64,000 bases of DNA from Mumia quercus (GTDB taxonomy: Bacteria > Actinomycetota > Actinomycetes > Propionibacteriales > Nocardioidaceae): positions 186,001-250,000 of the forward strand of contig NZ_JANZYO010000005.1 of NCBI RefSeq assembly GCF_025506335.1. The letters run 5' to 3'. Within the stretch, counting starts at the first letter, position 1, and each line of letters starts with the position of its first letter. Shown here piece after piece: positions 34,394 to 44,078 of this stretch. Both the position numbers and the translations under genes were made by a program. The notes beneath the pieces were generated by a model. The model was given only the letters and a program-made list of their open reading frames with translations, did not search any database and was not told the DNA's origin.

Positions 34394-34624
34394 CGTGATC
34401 CTTCGTTCTCGCAGCTCCCGGATGGAGTCCACGGACGCCTTCAGACTGCCACGGGATCCGGGGGTCGTCGTACCCGCGGCGAAGCACCTGGAGTGTGTTT
34501 TGCGTTACACGACGGACCACCGCTCGCCGCGCGGAAGTAACGCGGCGCCGCCAGATTGGGTCCGCACGCATTTTCATCGTGCGAAGAGCATCGTGTGAAG
34601 AGCATCGAGCGAAGGGTGGAGTCG
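34394..34624. promoter_or_regulatory. Divergent promoter region panB / carboxypeptidase
   Basis: A 230-bp spacer. It holds a short direct repeat just before the carboxypeptidase gene (GTGCGAAGAGCATC and GTGTGAAGAGCATC at about 34577-34605) and the AAGGGTGGAG ribosome site. I see no strong palindrome. Confidence 0.4.
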
Positions 34625-36373
34625 ATGACCGAACCACAGACGGCGCAGGGGAGCCGACGCCGCAGGCGACGCGGACGGGTGGTGGCGCCGCTCGGCGTTC
34701 TCGCTCTCGCGTGCGCCGCGCTGGCACCGGGATCGGCGGTGGCGGACCAGCCGAGCCCGTACGAGCCGGGGCTGACGACGGTCGTCGAGGTGACGCTGGA
34801 CGGGCGCAAGGACTACGAGCGGCTGACGGCGCTCGGGCTGGACGAGGTCAGCCACCACGGCGGCGCCGCGCACGACGGTGGCGACGTCGAGGTGATGCTG
34901 CACGACGAGTCGGACGCGCGCACGCTGCGCAAGGCGGGGTTCTCGTGGGACGTCGTGGTCGAGGACGTCGACGCGGTCAACCGCAAGGCGCGCGCGCAGG
35001 AGGCGGCGGCCGCCGCCGCTGCTGCCGCCGACCCGGCGGCACGCTCGGACCTGCCGACAGGGCGCGTCTCGTACCGGACGCTCACCGAGGTCAACGCCGA
35101 GCTGAAGACGCTCGCAGAGCGCTACCCCGACACGGTGAAGCTCTTCCGGCTGCCGCGTCCGTCGCTGCTGGGCACCCCGGTCTACGGAGTCGAGGTCACC
35201 CACGACGTCGACAAGGACAGCGGCAAGCCGGCCTTCCTGCTCACCGGCCTCACCCACTCGCGCGAGTGGCCCACGACCGAGCTGACGATGGAGTTCCTCT
35301 GGGACCTCGTCCAGAACGACCGCTCGGACGCGCGCATCACGTCGCTGCTCGAGCGCGGACGTCTCGTCGCGGTCCCGGTCGTCAACCCCGACGGGTACGA
35401 GATGTCGCGCGGGCTCATCCACGAGCAGAAGCGCAAGAACTGCCGCGTGGTCGACGGCCAGGTCCCGACGCGGGCGCAGTGCGCAGCCCCCGAGGCCGCG
35501 AACGTCGGCGTCGACCTGAACCGCAACTACACCGCCTTCTGGGGCGGTCCGGGTTCGGGTGCGCGGACGGTCGACAGCAACTACCGCGGTGCTGCGCCGG
35601 CGTCGGAGCCCGAGATCGCCAACATGATCGACCTCGTCAACGCGCACCAGGTGACTCTCGCGATCAGCAACCACACGCCCGACGAGCGGGTGCTGCGCGC
35701 GCCGAGCGCCCCCAACGAGCCGACGCCTGCCGAGGAGGCGATCTACCAGCAGCTCGCCGAGATCCTCGGCCAGATCATGGGCTGGCCCGCCGGGCCGTGG
35801 CCGGAGATCTACTACGACGCGAGCGGGACGGCGGAGCAGACGTCCTTCTACACCAGCGGCACCTTCGCGTTCACGTTCGAGAACACCCCGGGGCACCGCA
35901 ACAACGACCGCTTCCACCCGCCGTACCCGTCGGTGATCGACCAGTACCTCGGCACGGGCGAGTACGAGGGGTCGACCGCGCGCGAGGCCTTCCTTACCGC
36001 CTTCGGGCAGGCGAGCGACCCGACCTACCACGCGGTGGTGTCGGGCACGGCCAAGCCGGGCACCCAGCTGTCGCTGAGCAAGGACGTCTCGCTGATCACG
36101 TCCCCGGTCACGCTGCCCGGTGAGCCGACGCCGCTGGTGCTGCCCGTCGACGACCGCGTGGAGACGACCATGACCGTGCCGTCCGCTGGACGGTTCTCGT
36201 GGCACGTCAACCCGTCGGACCGCCCGAGCCAGGCGGCGACGGCGAACGTCAAGGAGACCTGGAGCCTCGCGTGCCGCCGCGGAAACGGTGCGTGGAAGGA
36301 CGCCGGCCAGATCCGCGTCACCCGCGGGCAGGAGGTGACGCTCGACCGCTCCGCGCTGCCGCCCAGCTGCTGA
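34625..36373 (+). CDS. Secreted M14 zinc carboxypeptidase
   Basis: A 582-residue exported metallopeptidase. The start ATG 34625 gives an N-terminus with an Arg-rich patch (SRRRRRRGR), a hydrophobic core (VVAPLGVLALACAALAPGSAVA) and Ala-x-Ala cleavage. The zinc motif is THSREWPTTE (H-x-x-E) with the later His in ISNHTPDER; substrate residues NRNY and the catalytic Glu in FTFENTPG fit M14 carboxypeptidases. A C-terminal beta domain of about 110 residues follows. It likely trims extracellular peptides. Confidence 0.87.
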   Translation: MTEPQTAQGSRRRRRRGRVVAPLGVLALACAALAPGSAVADQPSPYEPGLTTVVEVTLDGRKDYERLTALGLDEVSHHGGAAHDGGDVEVMLHDESDARTLRKAGFSWDVVVEDVDAVNRKARAQEAAAAAAAAADPAARSDLPTGRVSYRTLTEVNAELKTLAERYPDTVKLFRLPRPSLLGTPVYGVEVTHDVDKDSGKPAFLLTGLTHSREWPTTELTMEFLWDLVQNDRSDARITSLLERGRLVAVPVVNPDGYEMSRGLIHEQKRKNCRVVDGQVPTRAQCAAPEAANVGVDLNRNYTAFWGGPGSGARTVDSNYRGAAPASEPEIANMIDLVNAHQVTLAISNHTPDERVLRAPSAPNEPTPAEEAIYQQLAEILGQIMGWPAGPWPEIYYDASGTAEQTSFYTSGTFAFTFENTPGHRNNDRFHPPYPSVIDQYLGTGEYEGSTAREAFLTAFGQASDPTYHAVVSGTAKPGTQLSLSKDVSLITSPVTLPGEPTPLVLPVDDRVETTMTVPSAGRFSWHVNPSDRPSQAATANVKETWSLACRRGNGAWKDAGQIRVTRGQEVTLDRSALPPSC

Positions 36374-36433
36374 GGTGCGGAGGCGACCTCCGGTCCGCGG
36401 GCGCGACGCCGCGCGGGCCGGAGGTCGTCGCGC

Positions 36434-38194
36434 TCACTCCTCGACGAGGTGCTCGCGCCAGCCGTGGGTCATCGGCACGCGGCGGTCGCGGCCGAAGTTG
36501 CGGCGGGTGACCTTGGGGCCCGGCGGGTACTGGCGACGCTTGTACTCGGCGCGGTCGACCAGCGTCACGACGCGTTCGACGAGCGCCGGGTCGTACCCCT
36601 CCGCGACGACGGCCGCCGCCGGCAGGTCCCGCTCGACGTATGCGTCGAGGATGCCGTCGAGGATCTCGTACGGGGGGAGGGAGTCGGTGTCGAGCTGGCC
36701 GGGGCGAAGCTCTGCGGACGGGGGCTTGCTGATGGCGTTCTCCGGGATCGGCGGGGTCTCGCCGCGCGCCTCGGCGTACGCGTTGCGCCACCGGGCGAGC
36801 TCCCAGACCAGCGTCTTGCGGACGTCCTTGATCGGGGCGTAGCCGCCGACGGCGTCCCCGTAGATCGTCGAGTAGCCGGTCGCGACCTCGGACTTGTTGC
36901 CGCAGGCGAGCACGAGGTGCCCCTCCTGGTTGGACAGCCCCATCCAGACGACGGCGCGGACGCGTGCCTGGAGGTTCTCCTCGGCCAGGCCCGTCAGGCC
37001 GAGCGCCTCCTGGAACGCGTCGACCATCGGCGCGATCGGGACCGTCCGCAGGTCGAGCCCCGTACGGCGGGCCAGCTCGGCGGCGTCGGAGCGCGAGTGC
37101 TCGGTCGAGTACGCGCTGGGGTTGGACACGCCGAACACCCGGTCGGCACCGAGCGCGTCGACGGCGATCGCGCCGCACAGCGTGGAGTCGATGCCTCCGG
37201 ACAGGCCCAGCAGCACTGAGCGGAAGCCGTTCTTCTCGACGTAGTCGCGCAGCCCGGTGACGAGGGCGCGGTAGATCTCCTCCAGGTCGTCGAGCCGTGG
37301 CAGGACAGGGGGAGTGACGGGCTCGTACGGCTCGACCGGGTCGGTGGAGATGACCGTGCGGACGACACGGAGCCCGGCGAAGCGGGTGTCGGTCGGCGGC
37401 ATCAGACGACGGGCCGCGGGGAGCTCGAGGTCGACGACGAGGAGCTCCTCGACGAACTGCGCCGTACGACCGAGCAGCGTGCCGTCGGCGTCGACGACCA
37501 ACGAGTCGCCGTCGAAGACGAGCTCGTCCTGGCCGCCGACGAGGTTGACGTACGCCAGCGCGCAGTCGCCCTCGACGGCACGGCGGCGGCAGAGGTCGAG
37601 GCGCACGTCGTCCTTCGCGGCCTCGTACGGGGAGCCGTTCGGCACGACGAGCAGGCCCGCCCCGGAGGCGCGCACCGCCGACGCGATGCCGTCGCGCCAC
37701 AGGTCCTCGCAGATCACCATCGCGACGTCGGTGCCCCGCACCTCGAGGACGTGGAGGACGTCGCCAGGGACGAAGTTGCGGATCTCGTCGCCGACGCCGT
37801 AGTTCCAGAGGTGCACCTTGGCCTGCCGCGCCACGATCTCGCCGCCGTGCATCACGGCGAGGGCGTTCTGCGGGGCGTTCTTGGGGACGCCGGGACCCTC
37901 GACGACGCCCTCGGCCTGGTCGAGGAAACCGACGATCGCGACCAGGTCTCCGAGGCCCTCGGCGGCGAGCGTACGGGCGAGCTCGGCGGCCTTCGCACGC
38001 GAGGCGGCGACGACCGAGGCGCGCATCGAGAGGTCCTCGAGGGGGTATCCGGTGAGCACCATCTCGGGGAAGACGACGAGGTGCGCGCCCGCCTCGTGCG
38101 CCTCTCGGCAGCGGCTCAGGACGAGCTCGGCGTTGCCGTCGAGATCTCCGACGCGGGCATTGACCTGGGCGAGAGCGACACGAAGCTGAGGCAC
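36434..38194 (-). CDS. nadE: Glutamine-dependent NAD+ synthetase
   Basis: The last step of NAD synthesis, 586 residues, with two domains. The N-terminal nitrilase-type amidohydrolase (MPQLRVALAQVNARVGDLDGN; VFPEMVLTGYPLEDL; catalytic Cys in MVICEDLWRDG) releases ammonia from glutamine. The C-terminal synthetase has the PPi-loop LLGLSGGIDSTLCGAI and GNKSEVATGYSTIYGDAVGGYAPIKD. The start GTG is 6 nt from a TAGGCT box (38201-38206 on the minus strand), so the mRNA is probably leaderless. Divergent from glnA2. Confidence 0.95.
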   Translation of the reverse strand: MPQLRVALAQVNARVGDLDGNAELVLSRCREAHEAGAHLVVFPEMVLTGYPLEDLSMRASVVAASRAKAAELARTLAAEGLGDLVAIVGFLDQAEGVVEGPGVPKNAPQNALAVMHGGEIVARQAKVHLWNYGVGDEIRNFVPGDVLHVLEVRGTDVAMVICEDLWRDGIASAVRASGAGLLVVPNGSPYEAAKDDVRLDLCRRRAVEGDCALAYVNLVGGQDELVFDGDSLVVDADGTLLGRTAQFVEELLVVDLELPAARRLMPPTDTRFAGLRVVRTVISTDPVEPYEPVTPPVLPRLDDLEEIYRALVTGLRDYVEKNGFRSVLLGLSGGIDSTLCGAIAVDALGADRVFGVSNPSAYSTEHSRSDAAELARRTGLDLRTVPIAPMVDAFQEALGLTGLAEENLQARVRAVVWMGLSNQEGHLVLACGNKSEVATGYSTIYGDAVGGYAPIKDVRKTLVWELARWRNAYAEARGETPPIPENAISKPPSAELRPGQLDTDSLPPYEILDGILDAYVERDLPAAAVVAEGYDPALVERVVTLVDRAEYKRRQYPPGPKVTRRNFGRDRRVPMTHGWREHLVEE

Positions 38195-38267
38195 GTGGCG
38201 AGCCTAGCGTTCGTCGACGCGGGACCCAGTTCACCCGCGCGTCATGAATCCCCGGCACACTGGCCCC

Positions 38268-39605
38268 ATGGGTAAGCAGGAAGACTTCGTGCTGCGTGCG
38301 CTCGAGGAGCGTGACGTCCGCTTCGTACGGCTGTGGTTCACCGACGTCCTCGGGCATCTGAAGTCCGTGGCGGTCGCGCCCGCGGAGCTCGAGGGTGCCT
38401 TCGACGAGGGCATCGGGTTCGACGGATCGGCGATCGAGGGCTTCGCCCGCGTCCACGAGGCCGACATGCTCGCGAAGCCGGACCCGTCGACGTTCCAGAT
38501 CCTGCCGTGGCGCGGCGAGACCCCCGCGACCGCACGCATGTTCTGCGACATCCAGCTCCCCGACGGCAGCCCCTCGTACGCCGACCCGCGCTTCGTCCTG
38601 AAGCGGACGCTCGCGAAGGCCGCGGAGATGGGCTTCACCTTCTACACCCACCCCGAGGTCGAGTTCTTCCTGTTCAAGGGCAAGCCCGAGCCCGGTGGCG
38701 TGCCGGTGCCGGTCGACGACTCCGGCTACTTCGACCACACCGCGCAGGGCGGCGGCCAGGACTTCCGTCGCGAGGTCATCACGATGCTGGAGGCGATGGG
38801 CATCTCCGTCGAGTACAGCCATCACGAGGGCGCGCCGGGCCAGCAGGAGATCGACCTGCGCTACGCCGACGCGCTGACGACGGCGGACAACATCATGACG
38901 TTCCGTACGGTCGTCCGTGAGGTCGCGCTGAGCCAGGGCCTGTGGGCGAGCTTCATGCCGAAGCCGTTCACCGACCACCCCGGGTCCGGCATGCACACCC
39001 ACATGAGCCTGTTCGAGGGCGACGAGAACGCCTTCTACGAGGCGGGCGCGGAGTACCAGCTGTCGCGCACCGGCCGCTCGTTCATCGCCGGCATCCTCCA
39101 GCACACCCCGGAGATCACCGCGATCACGAACCAGTGGGTCAACTCGTACAAGCGGCTGATCTTCGGCGGCGAGGCGCCGTCGTACGTGTGCTGGGGCCAC
39201 AACAACCGCTCCGCGCTCGTGCGCGTGCCGATGTACAAGCCGCAGAAGCGCGGGTCGGCGCGCATCGAGCACCGCGCGATCGACTCCGGGTGCAACCCGT
39301 ACCTGGCCTTCGCCGCCGTCCTCGCCGCCGGCCTGAAGGGCATCGAGGAGGGGTACGAGCTTCCGCCCGAGGCCGAGGACGACGTCTGGGCCCTGACGGA
39401 GACCGAGCGTCGTGCGCTCGGCATCTCGCCGCTCCCGCGCAACCTCGACGAAGCCATCCGCGAGATGGAGAGCAGCGAGCTGATCGCCGAGACGCTGGGC
39501 GAGCACGTGTACGACTTCTTCCTGCGCAACAAGCGGGCGGAGTGGCACGAGTACCGCTCACAGGTGACGCAGTTCGAGCTCGACCGGCTGGTGACCCGGG
39601 TCTGA
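38268..39605 (+). CDS. glnA2: Glutamine synthetase (GlnA2 type)
   Basis: A type I glutamine synthetase of 445 residues making glutamine from glutamate and ammonia. Motifs: FDGSAIEGFARVHEADM, EVEFFLFKG, NNRSALVRVPMYKPQKRGSARIEHRAIDSGCNPYLAFA. It is directly upstream of glnE, as GlnA2 is in mycobacteria (Rv2222c-glnE). The adenylylation-site motif NLYDLP of GlnA1 is absent; the C-terminal region has GISPLPRNLDEAI instead, so GlnE probably modifies a second synthetase elsewhere. Start ATG 38268. Confidence 0.93.
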   Translation: MGKQEDFVLRALEERDVRFVRLWFTDVLGHLKSVAVAPAELEGAFDEGIGFDGSAIEGFARVHEADMLAKPDPSTFQILPWRGETPATARMFCDIQLPDGSPSYADPRFVLKRTLAKAAEMGFTFYTHPEVEFFLFKGKPEPGGVPVPVDDSGYFDHTAQGGGQDFRREVITMLEAMGISVEYSHHEGAPGQQEIDLRYADALTTADNIMTFRTVVREVALSQGLWASFMPKPFTDHPGSGMHTHMSLFEGDENAFYEAGAEYQLSRTGRSFIAGILQHTPEITAITNQWVNSYKRLIFGGEAPSYVCWGHNNRSALVRVPMYKPQKRGSARIEHRAIDSGCNPYLAFAAVLAAGLKGIEEGYELPPEAEDDVWALTETERRALGISPLPRNLDEAIREMESSELIAETLGEHVYDFFLRNKRAEWHEYRSQVTQFELDRLVTRV

Positions 39606-39607
39606 GC

Positions 39608-42550
39608 GTGGCGGACGAGCGAAGGCCGCAGCGGCTGCGGACGACGTCGGGCTGGCTCGCGCGGCTCGGCTTCGCAGACGCCGACGCTGCCGCCGGGCTG
39701 CTCGACGCCTGCGGCCTCACCTCTGCCGCGGTCGTCGAGCGTGTGGCCCAGGGAGCCGATCCCGACCTCGCGCTGCGGACGCTGTGCGCGATCGCGGACG
39801 TGTACGAGGCCGACGAGCCGCTCGAGGCGCAGCTCGAGGCAGATGCCGAGCTGCTCACGCGGCTGGTCGCGGTGCTGGGGGCGAGCCAGGCGCTCGGCGA
39901 GTTCCTCGTCCGCCACCCCGCGGTCGTGCTGGACCTGCGCGCGACGACCATGCCCCTCGAACCCCGCGACCAGGCGGCGTTCGAGGCGGTGCTCGCCGAC
40001 GTCGCCGATCCCGACGCGCTGCGCGTCGCCTACCGCCGTCAGCTCGTGCAGATCGCCGCACGCGACCTCACCCGTCGCAGCAGCTACGACCAGACGTCGG
40101 CGGAGCTCTCCGACCTCGCGGGCGCCACGCTGGCGACGGCGCTCCGGCTGGCCCGCGAGGAGGTCGAGGGAGCCGAGCAGGCGCGTCTCGCCGTGATCGC
40201 GATGGGCAAGTGCGGCGGCCGTGAGCTGAACTACGTCAGCGACGTCGACGTCGTGTTCGTCCATGCCCCTGCCGAGGGCGCGGACGAGCAGCGGGCGACC
40301 CGGATCGCCACGAGGCTGGCATCGACGCTGATGCGCATCTGCAGCGACCACACCCGTGAGGGCACCATCTGGGAGGTCGACGCGAACCTCCGTCCGGAGG
40401 GCAAGGACGGTCCGCTCGTCCGCCTGGTCTCCAGCCACGCCGCCTACTACGAGCGGTGGGCGAGCACGTGGGAGTTCCAGGCGCTCCTCAAGGCGCGACC
40501 GGTCGCCGGGGACGCCGACCTCGGGCGCGAGTACCTCGACGCCGTGATGCCGCAGGTGTGGCAGGCGGCTACCCGGCCGCACTTCCTCGCGGACACCCGG
40601 GCCATGCGCCGGCGCGTCATCGACAACATCCCCGCTCAGCAGCTCGACCGGGAGCTCAAGCTGGGCCCGGGCGGGCTTCGCGACGTCGAGTTCGCGGTGC
40701 AGCTTCTCCAGCTCGTCCACGGGCGTACGGACGAGCGCCTGCGGGTCCGCTCGACGACCGGGGCGCTCCAGGCGCTCGTGGACGGTGGGTACGTCGGCCG
40801 TACGGACGGCGCGGCGATGACCGAGGCATACACGTTCCTGCGGACCTTCGAGCACCGCATCCAGCTCGACGGTCTGCGGCGTACCCACCTCGTGCCGACC
40901 GATCCGCACACGCTGCGCATGATCGGGCGCACGATGGCGTTCCGGTCCGACCCGGAGACCAACCTCCTCAAGGAGTGGCAGGCACAGCGCCGGGAGGTGC
41001 TGCGCCTCCACCAGAAGCTGTTCTACCGTCCGCTGCTCGACGCGGTCGCGGCGATGCCGTCCGACGCGCTGCGGCTCACGCCGGAGGCGGCGCAGGCCCG
41101 GCTCGAGGCGCTCGGGTACGACGACCCGCGCGCCGCGCTCACCCACATCGCGGCGCTCACCACCGGCGTCCGCAGGTCGGCGGCGATCCAGCGCCAGCTC
41201 ATGCCGGCGATGCTCGCGTGGTTCGCGGAGTCGCCCAACCCCGACGGGGGGCTGCTGGCGTTCCGCAAGGTCTCGGAGAGCCTCGGGACGACCCACTGGT
41301 ACCTGCGCAAGCTGCGCGACGAGGGCGAGGGGGCCGAGCAGCTGGCCAAGCTGCTCGCCGGCAGCGCGTACGTCACGGACCTGATCCTTCGGGCACCGGA
41401 GGCGGTCGCGATCCTCGGCGACGACGCCGAGCTCGTGCCACGCAGCCTCGAGCGGATCGCGACCGAGACCCGCTCGGCCGCCCGGCGCCGCGAGGACCCG
41501 ACCGAAGCGATCCGTACGGTGCGGCGGGTCCGCCGGCGCGAGCTGTCGCGTGTCGCCACCGCCGACGTCCTCGGCAGGCTCGACGTGGTCGACGTCGGCC
41601 ACGCGCTGAGCGACGTCAGCATCGCCACCTTGGAGGCGGCGCTCGAGGTCGCGACACGGACCGTGGCGTCGCAGCGCGGGGGAGAGGTCCCCACGCGGAT
41701 GTCGGTCGTGCTCATGGGGCGGCTCGGAGGGCGGGAAGCCGGGTACCGGTCGGATGCCGACGTCATGTTCGTGCACGACCCCGTGCCCGGAGCAGAGGAC
41801 TCGGCCGCGTCGCAGTTCGCGACCGCTGTGGCCACCGAGCTGCGTCGCGTCCTCGCCGGCGCCGGACCCGACCCGGCGCTGGAGGTGGACGCCGACCTGC
41901 GTCCCGAAGGTCGCTCGGGACCCCTCGTGCGGTCTCTCGCCTCGTACCGTGCCTACTACGAGCGGTGGTCGATGGTGTGGGAGGCGCAGGCGTTGCTGCG
42001 CGCGGCGCCGATCGTCGGAGACCCCGACCTCAACGCCGCGTTCCGTGACCTCATCGACCCGCTGCGGTGGCCCGCCGAAGGTGTCTCCGAGGAGGATGTG
42101 CGCGAGATCCGCCGGATCAAGGCGCGCGTGGACTCCGAGCGGCTGCCGCGGGGAGCCGACCCGGCGACGCACCTGAAGCTCGGGCGGGGCGGCATCGCCG
42201 ACGTCGAGTGGACGGTCCAGCTGATGCAGATGCAGTACGCCCACGCGGTCGACGGATTGCGGACCACCGAGACGCTCCCCGCCCTGCACGCAGGCGTGGA
42301 CGCCGGCCTCCTCGCGGCGGACGACGCCGCGGTGCTCGAGTCCGCGTGGCGGCTCGCGAGCCGGGTCCGCAACGCGTACGTGCTGCTGCGCAACCGTCCT
42401 GCAGTGTCGCTGCCCGACAACGCCAACGACAGGGCTGGCGTGGCGTGGCTGCTCGGGTACGGGATCGACGGTGGTGAGCAGATGGTCGACGACTACCTGC
42501 GGGCGACGCGGCGCGCACGTCAGGTCGTCGAGCGGTTGTTCTGGGGCTAG
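39608..42550 (+). CDS. glnE: Bifunctional glutamine synthetase adenylyltransferase/deadenylase
   Basis: GlnE switches glutamine synthetase by adding or removing AMP. It is 980 residues with two nucleotidyltransferase domains, each showing the GG...D-x-D signature: GKCGGRELNYVSDVDVVFVH near residue 200 and GRLGGREAGYRSDADVMFVHDP near residue 705. The two GlnE-linker repeats HLKLGRGGIADVEWTVQL and KLGPGGLRDVEFAVQLLQL are present. The GTG start is 2 nt after glnA2, so they are translationally coupled. Confidence 0.95.
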   Translation: MADERRPQRLRTTSGWLARLGFADADAAAGLLDACGLTSAAVVERVAQGADPDLALRTLCAIADVYEADEPLEAQLEADAELLTRLVAVLGASQALGEFLVRHPAVVLDLRATTMPLEPRDQAAFEAVLADVADPDALRVAYRRQLVQIAARDLTRRSSYDQTSAELSDLAGATLATALRLAREEVEGAEQARLAVIAMGKCGGRELNYVSDVDVVFVHAPAEGADEQRATRIATRLASTLMRICSDHTREGTIWEVDANLRPEGKDGPLVRLVSSHAAYYERWASTWEFQALLKARPVAGDADLGREYLDAVMPQVWQAATRPHFLADTRAMRRRVIDNIPAQQLDRELKLGPGGLRDVEFAVQLLQLVHGRTDERLRVRSTTGALQALVDGGYVGRTDGAAMTEAYTFLRTFEHRIQLDGLRRTHLVPTDPHTLRMIGRTMAFRSDPETNLLKEWQAQRREVLRLHQKLFYRPLLDAVAAMPSDALRLTPEAAQARLEALGYDDPRAALTHIAALTTGVRRSAAIQRQLMPAMLAWFAESPNPDGGLLAFRKVSESLGTTHWYLRKLRDEGEGAEQLAKLLAGSAYVTDLILRAPEAVAILGDDAELVPRSLERIATETRSAARRREDPTEAIRTVRRVRRRELSRVATADVLGRLDVVDVGHALSDVSIATLEAALEVATRTVASQRGGEVPTRMSVVLMGRLGGREAGYRSDADVMFVHDPVPGAEDSAASQFATAVATELRRVLAGAGPDPALEVDADLRPEGRSGPLVRSLASYRAYYERWSMVWEAQALLRAAPIVGDPDLNAAFRDLIDPLRWPAEGVSEEDVREIRRIKARVDSERLPRGADPATHLKLGRGGIADVEWTVQLMQMQYAHAVDGLRTTETLPALHAGVDAGLLAADDAAVLESAWRLASRVRNAYVLLRNRPAVSLPDNANDRAGVAWLLGYGIDGGEQMVDDYLRATRRARQVVERLFWG

Positions 42551-42621
42551 GAGCGCGCAGCGCCCCTGAGCAGGTCATGGCCGGCCGGTTGCGGGGACCG
42601 GCCGGCCATCTCGTGTTGCCT

Positions 42622-42909
42622 CTACCCTGCGGTGCGCTCGCCCGTGAGAAGGGCGGCCCTTTCCCCTGTCGTCAGACCACCCCAGACGCCGTAAGGCTCC
42701 TTCACCTTGAGCGCGTGCTGCAAGCACTGGTCACGGACTACGCAGCGCGCGCAGTACGTCTTGGCCAGGTGCTCCCGAGCGTGCCGCCGAGGGCCGCGCT
42801 CTGACTCCGGTGAGAAGAACGTCTCAGGGTCTGCCTCACGACAGGCTCCCTCGTACTGCCATTCGTACGCCTCCATCAGAGGCATTGGAAGGCGGGCAAT
42901 GCTTGCCAT
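42622..42909 (-). CDS. WhiB-family iron-sulfur regulator
   Basis: A 95-residue Wbl protein. The four cluster ligands are Cys23, Cys53, Cys56 and Cys62 (GACREADPETFF, TYCARCVVRDQC), followed by the beta-turn EPYGVWGGLTTGER and a basic-poor end without an AT-hook, so it is not WhiB7. It looks closest to the WhiB2/WhiB3 group by the HPE/SPESERG-type spacing. Such proteins bind RNA polymerase sigma region 4. Divergent from the MerR-type gene, with 209 bp between the starts. Confidence 0.93.
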   Translation of the reverse strand: MASIARLPMPLMEAYEWQYEGACREADPETFFSPESERGPRRHAREHLAKTYCARCVVRDQCLQHALKVKEPYGVWGGLTTGERAALLTGERTAG

Positions 42910-43118
42910 GTTGGTACCCCCTATGAATCAACGCGGCATGCAACTGGTTCAGAACTTATCCAAATCTGATTCAACGCACAAGATCCCATGTGGCGCGAGC
43001 CACGTGCACACGGGACACTCGATGACGAGATACTCCTTCCACAGACGCGCGGGCGGTCCTGCGCGTCTCGAACCCAGAAGAACCGAACGAGCCTTGCGAG
43101 GCGGCGCTGGAGACGAGA
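42910..43118. promoter_or_regulatory. Divergent promoter region whiB / merR
   Basis: A 209-bp, locally less GC-rich spacer. On the minus strand GTTGAATCA and GTTGATTCA form an imperfect direct repeat (about 42969-42977 and 42923-42931), with GGATAAG between them as a possible -10 region for whiB. The regulator that binds here is not evident. Confidence 0.4.
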
Positions 43119-44078
43119 ATGGGCGACGAGACTGAGCTCCTCTGGGGCGTCGGTGCGGTTGCCGAGCGCGTCGGGGTCGCGACCCCGACGCTGCGGACCT
43201 GGGAGCGCCGGTACGGCATCGGCCCGAGCCAGCGCACCGGGGGAGGGCACCGTCGCTACACCGAGACCGACATCCGCCGGGTCCAGCTGATGAACCGCAT
43301 CGTGTCCAGCGGGGTCTCCGCGCAGTCGGCCGCCCGCGTCGCGCTCTCGCTCGACGGCGGCGGACTCGTCGCGGCCCTCGCCTCTGACGACCCGCTCTAC
43401 AACGCGCCCGGCCACGTCATCGCCACCCCGGACGAGTCGGTGACCCGCATCGTGGGCGCCGGGTCGTCCCTCGACGTCGTCGGCCTGACCTCCGTGCTGT
43501 CCGACGCCGTGCGCGACTGGGGTGTCCTCGGCGCCTGGGTGAACGTCCTCGCGCCCGCGCTGCGCGAGGTGGCCGAGGGTGTCGAGTCCGGTGTCCTCGG
43601 GGTGGAGTCGCAGCGCATCGTCCTCGAACGCCTCGAGGTCGAGCTGCGCTCGGTTGCGCGGACGTACGCGCCTCGCTACGTCGGTGCCCGCCCGCTCGTA
43701 CTCGCGTCGGTCGACGCCGAGGCCGAGTCGCTGGCCGTCCTCGCCCTCGAGGCCGCGCTCGCCGGCAAGGGCGTCGCGGTCTTCTCGCTCGGGTTCGAGG
43801 TCACGAAGGAGGCGGTCGCCGGCCTGCTGCGCCGTGTCTCGCCGTCGGCCGTCTACCTCTGGGCCAGCGCGGACGTCGACAGCGCCCGCGAGGTGGTCGA
43901 CGCCGTCGTGGAGGTCGGTCGGTCCGCGCCGGTGCTGCTCGGCGGCACGGGGTGGGCGGCAGTCCTGAGGGAGACGAGCGGGTTCACCGGTGACGTCGAG
44001 CTCATGCCGGCACCTGAGCTCCTGTCCACCGCGGACCGGCTCTTCGGGCTCATGCAGGGGACGACGGCGGCACTCTGA
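43119..44078 (+). CDS. MerR-type regulator with degenerate B12-binding domain
   Basis: A 319-residue protein: an N-terminal MerR helix-turn-helix (VGAVAERVGVATPTLRTWERRYGIGPSQRTGGGHRRYTETDIRRVQ) and a C-terminal two-part cobalamin-binding fold like CarH/LitR. In light sensors the helical part has W-x9-EH and the Rossmann part E-x-H-x2-G for cobalt. Here the corresponding segments read EVAEGVESGVLGVESQRIV and SVDAEAESLAVLAL, so Trp, Glu-His and the cobalt His are missing. It may bind another ligand or none. Overlaps the end of the convergent ligD-type gene by 29 bp. Confidence 0.87.
   Translation: MGDETELLWGVGAVAERVGVATPTLRTWERRYGIGPSQRTGGGHRRYTETDIRRVQLMNRIVSSGVSAQSAARVALSLDGGGLVAALASDDPLYNAPGHVIATPDESVTRIVGAGSSLDVVGLTSVLSDAVRDWGVLGAWVNVLAPALREVAEGVESGVLGVESQRIVLERLEVELRSVARTYAPRYVGARPLVLASVDAEAESLAVLALEAALAGKGVAVFSLGFEVTKEAVAGLLRRVSPSAVYLWASADVDSAREVVDAVVEVGRSAPVLLGGTGWAAVLRETSGFTGDVELMPAPELLSTADRLFGLMQGTTAAL

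Noticed and set aside
36318-39548. 1076-codon minus-strand ORF across nadE and glnA2
   Set aside because: It overlaps two clear genes in the wrong frame and has shadow composition.
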